Assembly: GCA_052144935.1 (NCBI GenBank) | Contig: JBKQPR010000310.1 | Coordinates: forward strand, 1 to 64,000 | Direction of reading: 5' to 3' | DNA: 64,000 nt | Source: JOPF133 sp052144935 | Lineage (GTDB): Bacteria; Acidobacteriota; Terriglobia; Bryobacterales; Bryobacteraceae | Shown: positions 57,951 through 64,000 of the stretch, one piece after another | Position numbering within the stretch: position 1 is the stretch's first letter | How the letters are laid out: each line of letters starts with the position of its first letter | Notes under the pieces: model-generated | Told to the model about the DNA's origin: nothing | Seen by the model: the letters and a program-made list of their open reading frames with translations, nothing else | The model's database searches: none | Program-made: the position numbers and the translations under genes

Positions 57951-59168
57951 CTATATCTTCGCGAACAGCTTCCCCAGTATCTTCACCGCCTGGTCCACTT
58001 CCTTCTCCGTGGCAATATAAGGCGGCAGGAAACGCAGCACCGTGTCGTGCGTGCAGTTGATCAGCAGCCCCTCGGCCATCGCATCCAGCACGATCTGCTT
58101 GCCGGGTATCGCCAGCTCCACGCCCAGCATCAGTCCGAAGCCGCGCACTTCCTTGACGAAGCCGTGCTTGCGCGCCAGTGCGTTGAGCGACACGTGGAAA
58201 TAGCCGCCCACACGCTGGATCGAGGGCAGCAGCTCGTCCAGAATATCCAGGAACTCCAGCGCCACGCGGCAGGCCAGCGGGCCCCCGCCAAATGTGCTTC
58301 CGTGCATGCCCGGCTTGATGGCCGCCGCGGCTTCGTCGTTGGCCACCAGGAACCCCAGGGGCAGGCCGCACGCCACCGGTTTGGCCGCCACCATCACGTC
58401 CGGCAGAATCGCCGGCGACGACCGCTGATAGGCGAAATAGGTCCCCGGCCGGCCCACGCCGCACTGCGTTTCGTCGGCGATCAGCAGCGCATGGTAGAGC
58501 GAAGCCAGCTCGCGCGCCTTGCGGGCAAACGCGGGAGTAATCGGACAAATGCCGCCCTCGCCCTGGATCATCTCCATCATCACTCCGGCGGTGCGCCCGT
58601 CGATGGCCGCCTCCAGGCCCGCCTCGTCGTTGGGCGTCACGAACTTCACGCCCGGCAGCAACGGTTCGAAATCCTGGCGGTACTTGGGCTGGCCGGTCAC
58701 CGAAAGCGCGCCCAGCGTCCGTCCATGGAAGGAGTTTTCCAGGGCCACAATCTCGTACTTTTCGGGGTTGATGGCGCGCCCGTGAGACTTCGCCATCTTC
58801 AAGGCGCCTTCGATCGCCTCCGTGCCGGTATTGGCGAAGAAAGTGCGGCTGAGGCCGCTCATCTCAGCCAGGCGCTTGGCCAGAGGCCCCTGGTATTGGT
58901 GATAGTAGAGGTTCGAGCTATGGATCATCAACCCGGCCTGCTCGCGCAGCACCTTCAGAATGCGCGGGTGCGCATGCCCTAGGGCGTTGACACCGATGCC
59001 GGTGATGAAATCCAGATACCGGCGGCCCTCCAGGTCATACACATGGCATCCCTTTCCGCGCGCCAGCACCAGCGGATACCGGGCGTAATTTTGGAGAACA
59101 TACTGCTGCTCCAGACCCATGATGGCCTGGGCGGCGGTGTCGGCGACGGGAGGAAGGGCGCTGGTCAT
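57951..59168 (-). CDS. argD: Acetylornithine aminotransferase
   Basis: The product is 405 residues, the usual length for class III ornithine-type aminotransferases. Features are YLDFITGIGVNALGHAHP, FFANTGTEAIEGALKMA, SFHGRTLGALSVTG, LLIADETQCGVGR, and the PLP Lys in MVAAKPVACGLPLGF. ArgD transfers the amino group in arginine synthesis. No other arg genes are adjacent, so 4-aminobutyrate or diaminobutyrate specificity is possible. Confidence 0.85.
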   Translation of the reverse strand: MTSALPPVADTAAQAIMGLEQQYVLQNYARYPLVLARGKGCHVYDLEGRRYLDFITGIGVNALGHAHPRILKVLREQAGLMIHSSNLYYHQYQGPLAKRLAEMSGLSRTFFANTGTEAIEGALKMAKSHGRAINPEKYEIVALENSFHGRTLGALSVTGQPKYRQDFEPLLPGVKFVTPNDEAGLEAAIDGRTAGVMMEMIQGEGGICPITPAFARKARELASLYHALLIADETQCGVGRPGTYFAYQRSSPAILPDVMVAAKPVACGLPLGFLVANDEAAAAIKPGMHGSTFGGGPLACRVALEFLDILDELLPSIQRVGGYFHVSLNALARKHGFVKEVRGFGLMLGVELAIPGKQIVLDAMAEGLLINCTHDTVLRFLPPYIATEKEVDQAVKILGKLFAKI

Positions 59169-59290
59169 TCACCCATCATAGAGGAGACCGGGCGGCACCC
59201 GCAAAGCACCGGCGGAGCGGAGGCGGCGGAGGCGTCCGGCTCACTCAGATCGGCCGTAGCGGATGGTATGCTCAAAGCGAGGCGCTTGCC

Positions 59291-59614
59291 ATGCTCACAC
59301 TTATTCCCCCGGCAGAAACGGCCAAAAAACCACAGATCGACGCGGCTGTCGAGGAAGTTCTCAAGGAACTGTCCCCTGCCGTGCAGCGTATCCGTTACGA
59401 GATCGCGCAGGACTGGAGTGGCGAGTGGGCGCTCTTCTTCAGCGTTCTGCTTTCCGATGAGGTCAGCGACCGAAAGAACCGGCGCGAGATCGTGCCGCGG
59501 GTCATCGACAGCATGTCCGACCGGGTCTACCAAGCCGAACTTGGATTGTTTCCGCACTTTCATTTCCGAAGCCAGTCCGAACAGGCGAAACACCCCGATC
59601 CGGCTTGGGAATAG
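59291..59614 (+). CDS. Small protein paired with a HEPN gene
   Basis: The product is 107 residues, acidic and soluble. The central stretch AVQRIRYEIAQDWSGEWALF followed by FSVLLSDE recurs in proteins found next to HEPN genes. It lacks the GSxxxG and DxD motifs of MNT nucleotidyltransferases. It ends just before the HEPN start. It may replace the MNT antitoxin in this pair. Confidence 0.7.
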   Translation: MLTLIPPAETAKKPQIDAAVEEVLKELSPAVQRIRYEIAQDWSGEWALFFSVLLSDEVSDRKNRREIVPRVIDSMSDRVYQAELGLFPHFHFRSQSEQAKHPDPAWE

Positions 59615-59616
59615 CG

Positions 59617-60096
59617 ATGTCTTTTGCCGACGACCTGCTGAAACAGGCCTACCACCTGGCGAGCAAGGAAAGAAAGAATCCGAAGCAAGCCAGCCTTAGA
59701 CGCGCCGTGTCCACGGCGTACTACGCGCTGTTCCATCTTCTCATTGATGAGGCTGTCGGTAACTGGAGCGTGGCGCGTCAACGCAGCATCCTCGCCAGAA
59801 CGTTCGACCACGGCCCGATGAGAAAGGTCTGTGACGATCACGTAAAGAACTTCTTTAGCTCCGGGAGTCCTCCGTCGGGGCTGCAACTGAAGAATGTAGC
59901 TCGCACATTCGTTTCACTGCAGGTAGCGCGGCACACGGCCGATTATGACGCTGCCTTTTACTGGTCGCCGGGCGATGCAATTGCCGCGTTGGATCTCGCC
60001 ACTGCTGCGTTCAAAGATTGGCGCGCCGTCCGCTCCCAGGACGCCGCCCAGGATCTTCTGCTGAGCTTGTTTCTGCCAAAACTACCGCGACCGTAA
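59617..60096 (+). CDS. HEPN-domain protein, possible toxin
   Basis: The product is 159 residues from ATG 59617. The N-terminal helices (FADDLLKQAYHLASKE, RRAVSTAYYALFHLLIDEAV) are HEPN-like, with an S-T-A-Y-Y-A-L-F-H segment. A C-terminal R-x4-6-H RNase motif is not obvious; VARHTADYD contains R and H. The start lies 2 bp after the previous stop. A toxin-antitoxin role is inferred. Confidence 0.75.
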   Translation: MSFADDLLKQAYHLASKERKNPKQASLRRAVSTAYYALFHLLIDEAVGNWSVARQRSILARTFDHGPMRKVCDDHVKNFFSSGSPPSGLQLKNVARTFVSLQVARHTADYDAAFYWSPGDAIAALDLATAAFKDWRAVRSQDAAQDLLLSLFLPKLPRP

Positions 60097-60119
60097 AGCG
60101 TCCCCGCGAAGCCGCAGCC

Positions 60120-60539
60120 CTACCCCTGCGCACTCAGCCGCAGCTCATCCTCGATCTCGTAAACCTTATCCTCCAGGACCCGCGTGGCGCTGCCCGCACT
60201 TTTGGCGTCCTCCAATTTCTTTTTCGCCGTGGCCAGCCGCTTCTGCAGTCCCGCCACTTTTGGATTGGTTTTCGCCGGCGCGGCCTCCACTTTAGGCTCC
60301 GGTTTGGCCGGTTTCGCTACCTTGCGGCCCTTGCCCTTCCCTCCCGATTTGTAGCGGAACGCCGTCACCGGAGGCTGCGGCTTCAGCGGCGCGCCGAAAT
60401 CCGCGCGGTACTCGTCGGCGATCTGCGCCGCCTCCGCCAACAGTTCCCGGAACCGCGATTCCATCGCCTGGCGGGCTTGCGTGCGCAACTCCTGGCCCTG
60501 CTGCTTCCACTTCTGATACTCGGAAATGATGTCGCTCAT
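60120..60539 (-). CDS. Coiled-coil protein of unknown function
   Basis: The product is 139 residues. Two helical parts (EYQKWKQQGQELRTQARQAM and a C-terminal GLQKRLATAKKKLEDAK) flank a basic Lys/Pro linker (GKGKGRKVAKPAKPEPK). The composition suggests nucleic acid or protein contact. It ends 20 bp from the HEPN stop and starts 3 bp from the end of the DUF1080 gene upstream, so the two are probably co-transcribed. Confidence 0.7.
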   Translation of the reverse strand: MSDIISEYQKWKQQGQELRTQARQAMESRFRELLAEAAQIADEYRADFGAPLKPQPPVTAFRYKSGGKGKGRKVAKPAKPEPKVEAAPAKTNPKVAGLQKRLATAKKKLEDAKSAGSATRVLEDKVYEIEDELRLSAQG

Positions 60540-60542
60540 CGC

Positions 60543-61457
60543 TTACCTCGGAACGGAGATCGTGATGTTGCGGTAGCGCATGCCGCCATCGTGATCGCCC
60601 TGCAGCATGATGGGTCCCGGCTCGCCTTCGTTACTGTCCAGCGCGCCGCCGGTCACCCCCGGTATCTCCTGGTTGTCGTGAATCTTCACGCCGTTGCGCA
60701 CCACCGTCACCGTGCGCCCCACCAGCGTGATGTCGAACACCTGCCACTCGCCCGATCCCATCGGCATGGCTACCGCCGGAGCGAAGTAGCCGTACACCGC
60801 TCCCATCTCGTGACTGGGGTTCGTGCCGCCTTCGGTCCCCACCTGGATCTCGTAGCGCCCTCGCAGGTAGATGCCGCTATTGCAACGCTCCGGGCAGTTC
60901 ACTTCGATGTGCAGTTTGAAGTCGTCGAACTTGCGCGTGGTGCGGATATTGGAGCCGCGGTCCTGGTTGAGCATGGTTCCGTTGTCCACCACCCATTTGC
61001 TGCGGTCCGGATTGTTCACCGGCTCCCATCCCGCCAGGTCCTTGCCGTCGTAGAGCGGCGCGGGATCGCTCCAGGCCTTGGGCATCGGGCGTTTCAACTC
61101 CGGCGCGTGAACGCCGGCGATGGTCGTGTCGGAAACATCGCCGCGCTTTTGTGTTCCGCTGATTTTGGAGCCATCCACGGTCAGGTCCCAGGAGACTTCC
61201 GGCCCCCGCCCCGCCGCGCTCACCGTGACCAGCAGGTGCTGCCCCTCGAGTTTAGCGGCCACAATCGGCCGCACAGCTCCTCCTCCGGGCTGGATACGGC
61301 CATCCAGCTTGCCGTCCTTTTCCACGATCTCCATCCACTGGATGGCCGTGCCTCGGGGTGAGATGACGGTCAGATCCCAACGTCCCAGGAACGGATTGCC
61401 GGAGCTCTGGGAATACGCCGCGCCGGCCAGCGTCAGAATGAGGGCAAGAGTTTTCAT
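60543..61457 (-). CDS. Exported DUF1080 protein, paralogue of the gene at 40043
   Basis: The product is 304 residues from ATG 61457, with signal peptide MKTLALILTLAGAAYSQ. It repeats the two-domain plan of its paralogue: NPFLGRWDLTVISP, then LYDGKDLAGWEPVN, FDDFKLHIEVNCPERCNSGI and NEGEPGPIMLQGDHDGG. It should act on extracellular glycosides of the keto-disaccharide type. It precedes the coiled-coil gene by 3 bp. Confidence 0.9.
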   Translation of the reverse strand: MKTLALILTLAGAAYSQSSGNPFLGRWDLTVISPRGTAIQWMEIVEKDGKLDGRIQPGGGAVRPIVAAKLEGQHLLVTVSAAGRGPEVSWDLTVDGSKISGTQKRGDVSDTTIAGVHAPELKRPMPKAWSDPAPLYDGKDLAGWEPVNNPDRSKWVVDNGTMLNQDRGSNIRTTRKFDDFKLHIEVNCPERCNSGIYLRGRYEIQVGTEGGTNPSHEMGAVYGYFAPAVAMPMGSGEWQVFDITLVGRTVTVVRNGVKIHDNQEIPGVTGGALDSNEGEPGPIMLQGDHDGGMRYRNITISVPR

Positions 61458-61681
61458 CACCGCATAGTGTATCAACCCGAATGATTCTCCGTGAAAAGAA
61501 CGAAGCACGCGGGCCGGAGCGTCCAAGTCTCGGACCGTTTCATGTTGCGCTGGAGGGGAACCAACCCGATCGGAGCCGAATCTCGCGTTCTGGGAACTAC
61601 CTGATTACGGGGCCGAGGCGTGTCCTGAGGGAGTGGAGCCGCTGTCGAATGGGGCAAGCCGGACAGTCCGCGGCGCAGCCG

Positions 61682-61990
61682 TCAGCCGATTTCGAAGCGC
61701 AGGCTGTCGAGGATGCGCTTGGGACGGCTGGGTGGCACGACAGCTTCCGGCGCGCCCATACACCGGTAGTAAGCCGCCAGCAGATCGGCTTCGTCATAAT
61801 CGATGGCGCGAGCATACTGCCGCAGGTAGCTGGTGGTGTAGATGCCGCCAGGCAGCTTCGGGAAATCTCCCCGTTCGATAGCCTCCAGCGACCGGACACT
61901 GATCTTGGTCGATTCGGCGATTTGCTCCAGGGAAATTCCACGGTTGCGGCGAATCGTAGCCAATCCCAACGAGATCTCCTCTTCCTTCAT
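61682..61990 (-). CDS. RodZ-type helix-turn-helix protein without membrane part
   Basis: The product is 102 residues from ATG 61990. The HTH_25 domain is plain: LGLATIRRNRGISLEQIAES, TKISVRSLEAIERGDF, LPGGIYTTSYLRQYARAI. RodZ continues with a membrane helix and a beta domain, which are absent here. It may be a cytosolic regulator. The flanking gaps hold nothing recognisable. Confidence 0.8.
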   Translation of the reverse strand: MKEEEISLGLATIRRNRGISLEQIAESTKISVRSLEAIERGDFPKLPGGIYTTSYLRQYARAIDYDEADLLAAYYRCMGAPEAVVPPSRPKRILDSLRFEIG

Positions 61991-62110
61991 CACCAAGCCT
62001 TACCTATCCTTTCGAGCAAGCGAATCCTTTTGAGCAAGCGCATTCCGGATAGCGCGGTATTGAAAGTTACACTATAGCATCAGTTTCCGTCTCTGTTAAA
62101 CTCTTTTTTT

Positions 62111-63583
62111 GTGGCTATTTGCAGACGAGAATTCGGCGCCGCACTGGCTGCCGGGGCAGCTTTCCGGCTGGCCGCCCTCCCCCAACGGCCTAAGTTATTG
62201 GTCCTAGTAGTTTTAGAACAGATGAGGCCGGATTACCTGGACGCCGCGGCCCCGCAGTTCGCTCCCGGCGGGTTGCGCAGGCTTCTGGAGAAGGGTGCGT
62301 TTTATCCCGATTGCCGCCACCTGGCAAGCACTTTCGACGCCTCCAGCCTCACCACCCTGGCCACCGGAGCCTGGCCGGCGCAGCACGGAATCGTGGCCGA
62401 TTCCTGGTATGACCGCGCCGCCCACCGGCCGGTCAAGGCCTCCGAGGAGGCCCTGCTCGCCACCACCCTGGCGGCCCAGATCGAAGCCGAGTCCCGCATG
62501 CGGTCCTGGGTGGTGGCCATGGAGGAATCCGATGCCGCTCTTTTCGCGGGCACGGCCCCATCGCGGATCTTCTGGATGGATGAGGAAGGCCTGTTCGCGA
62601 CGCGTGGCGAGCAGCCCGACTGGCTGTCCGTCTACAACATCCAGAAGAGCCCCGAAGCCGCGCGCAATGCCCGGTGGGTGGCGGCCGGAGCGAAACCCGA
62701 CGCGCCTCCCCTGCGCGTCCTGAACTATTCGCCGGAACACCCGCGTGAGTTCCTCAACCTCTACAAGGCCTCCCCGTGGGGGCAGGCCGCACAGTTCGAT
62801 TTCCTGGCGGAGTTGATGGCCCGCGAGCCCATGGGACAGGGCGGCACCACCGATGTGGTCTGCCTGCTGCTCGGTTCCATGGCGCGGCTGGGCCACGAGA
62901 CGGGGGCCCGCTCGCCGCTGATGCAGCAGATGGTTTTGCAACTGGACCGCCGCCTGGAGGCATTCCTGGCGCAACTGGGCAAGACGCCGGGCGAGAACGC
63001 CTTCAACCTGGTGCTGGTAGGGGCCCACGGCGCGCCGCCCGAGCCTTCCGAAGATTCCCGCGCGCGCATGGCCGTCAACGGAGAAAAGGTCGCGCAGGCC
63101 GTGGAGCGCAGCCTGGTGGCCGCCGGGAACGGCCGCGTGGAAAAGTATCTCTACCCGTTTCTCTATCTGGATACCAGCGGCTTCCGCGATCCCGAACCGA
63201 TTCGCCTGGCGGCGGGCCGCGCCGCCCTGCAGTACCCCGCCGTGGCGGGATATCTCACAGCCGGCGGAGCCGCTTCCGCCTTCGATGGGTGGGAGCGCCG
63301 CCTCCGCAACAGCTTCCACCCCGTGCGCTCGGGCGACCTGATGCTTTCCTACCGCGCCGAATACGTAGAGGATTTCGGCCTCAATCGGGGCATCTCGTAC
63401 GGGTCGCTGTACAACTACGATGTCCGCGTGCCGCTGTGCTTCTATGGGCCGCAATTCCGGGCGGGTGTATACGAAAGCCCGGTGGAGTCGGTGGACGTGG
63501 TTCCGACTCTGGCGCGAGCGCTGGGCTTGGCCGCGCCCTCCTCGTCGGTGGGGCGCGTGCTGGGGGAGGCGCTCCTGGAATGA
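62111..63583 (+). CDS. Type I phosphodiesterase / alkaline phosphatase-fold protein, probably lacking metal ligands
   Basis: The product is 490 residues from GTG 62111. The N-terminus CRREFGAALAAGAAFRLAAL is Tat-like. The fold is recognisable (VVLEQMRPDYL, LTTLATGAWPAQHGI, SWYDR, YDVRVPLCFYGP). Compared with PafA-type enzymes, metal positions differ: D to E in VVLEQ, no Asp at LGSMARLGH, VGAHG instead of DHG, and R instead of H in YDVRVP. It may be inactive or use another function. It overlaps no gene; pyrD starts 8 bp later. Confidence 0.75.
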   Translation: MAICRREFGAALAAGAAFRLAALPQRPKLLVLVVLEQMRPDYLDAAAPQFAPGGLRRLLEKGAFYPDCRHLASTFDASSLTTLATGAWPAQHGIVADSWYDRAAHRPVKASEEALLATTLAAQIEAESRMRSWVVAMEESDAALFAGTAPSRIFWMDEEGLFATRGEQPDWLSVYNIQKSPEAARNARWVAAGAKPDAPPLRVLNYSPEHPREFLNLYKASPWGQAAQFDFLAELMAREPMGQGGTTDVVCLLLGSMARLGHETGARSPLMQQMVLQLDRRLEAFLAQLGKTPGENAFNLVLVGAHGAPPEPSEDSRARMAVNGEKVAQAVERSLVAAGNGRVEKYLYPFLYLDTSGFRDPEPIRLAAGRAALQYPAVAGYLTAGGAASAFDGWERRLRNSFHPVRSGDLMLSYRAEYVEDFGLNRGISYGSLYNYDVRVPLCFYGPQFRAGVYESPVESVDVVPTLARALGLAAPSSSVGRVLGEALLE

Positions 63584-63590
63584 GAGCCGC

Positions 63591-64000
63591 ATGAGCCAGC
63601 CCACGCTGGAGACTTCGCTCTGCGGGATCCGCCTGCGCAACCCCGTGCTGGCCGCCTCCGGGACCTTCGGCTATGGCCTGGAATTCTCCAAGCTGGTGGA
63701 TCTGAACGCGCTCGGCGGCCTGGTGGTGAAAGGGCTGTCGCGCGAGCCCATCGAAGGCAACCCTCCGCCGCGAATTTACGAGACCCACGGGGGCATGATC
63801 AACTCCATCGGGCTGCAGAACATCGGCGTGCGCGCATTTGCCGCGGACAAGCTGCCGGGCCTGGCCCAACTGTCGACCGCGGTGTTCGCTAACGTCTTCG
63901 GCTACCAGGCCGCCGATTACGCCGAGGTGGTGCGCGTGCTCGAAGACCATGCCGGCCTGGCGGGCTATGAGCTGAACGTCTCCTGCCCCAATACCAGTTG
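63591..64000 (+). CDS. pyrD: Dihydroorotate dehydrogenase, 3' end outside window
   Basis: The first 136 residues are visible. The class 1B pattern is clear: GIRLRNPVLAASGTFGYG, LGGLVVKGLSREPIEGNPPP, NSIGLQNIGV and YELNVSCPN, an FMN and orotate-binding region. The enzyme oxidises dihydroorotate in pyrimidine synthesis, with NAD+ via PyrK in class 1B. The frame is still open at the window edge. Confidence 0.9.
   Translation, partial: MSQPTLETSLCGIRLRNPVLAASGTFGYGLEFSKLVDLNALGGLVVKGLSREPIEGNPPPRIYETHGGMINSIGLQNIGVRAFAADKLPGLAQLSTAVFANVFGYQAADYAEVVRVLEDHAGLAGYELNVSCPNTS

Overview
The window is a GC-rich piece of chromosome, probably from an Acidobacteriota of the Bryobacterales/Solibacter type. 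The evidence is gene content: many secreted or Tat-exported glycan and sugar-acid proteins (DUF1080, GH95, BNR propeller, xylose-isomerase-like TIM barrels), small acidobacterial-type secreted proteins, and a respiratory gene cluster with a multiheme cytochrome c. The taxonomy is inferred from gene content, not from a marker gene. I see no prophage, integrase, transposase, rRNA operon or CRISPR array.

Layout. Bases 1-12.4 kb hold mostly secreted enzymes: a sedolisin with a disrupted 5' end, a phosphoesterase, a sugar isomerase, a large BNR propeller, an M28 peptidase, a threonine-dehydratase-like enzyme and a PIN toxin pair. Two perfect 16-bp parS-type palindromes lie at 12450-12485. Bases 12.5-30.8 kb carry glycan-related genes that are visibly rearranged. 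A HigBA pair and a tRNA-Phe 3' fragment sit between a decayed copy of a gene's 5' end and the intact gene. A GH95 fucosidase gene (23427-30800, minus) is split by a block of about 4.85 kb. That block carries a Ser/Thr kinase-TPR gene and has a truncated gene at each edge. Bases 31.0-39.6 kb form a co-directional sugar-acid cluster: DUF362, a mutarotase-like protein, a lactonase, lactate permease, a mannonate-dehydratase-like protein and ThuA. Bases 39.6-43.2 kb hold small toxin-antitoxin-like genes, a DUF1080 gene with a decayed fragment, and a truncated-hemoglobin/ankyrin fusion with a frameshift.

Bases 43.4-56.8 kb are one long plus-strand respiratory cluster. It starts with an Rrf2 regulator carrying three cysteines, then a small CcoS-like protein, Rieske protein, cytochrome b, a seven-heme cytochrome c, CcoN, CcoO, two small membrane proteins, a flavin/4Fe-4S oxidoreductase, a SafE-like protein, CcoG and the copper ATPase CcoI. 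No diheme CcoP is present, so the seven-heme cytochrome may pass electrons straight to CcoO. Bases 56.8-64.0 kb hold an acyltransferase-like membrane protein, argD, a HEPN pair, a second DUF1080 gene, a RodZ-type HTH protein, a phosphodiesterase-fold protein that appears to lack metal ligands, and the start of pyrD.

At least five families of short palindromic repeats occupy the gaps inside the two long operons. One of them lies in frame inside the ccoI coding sequence.
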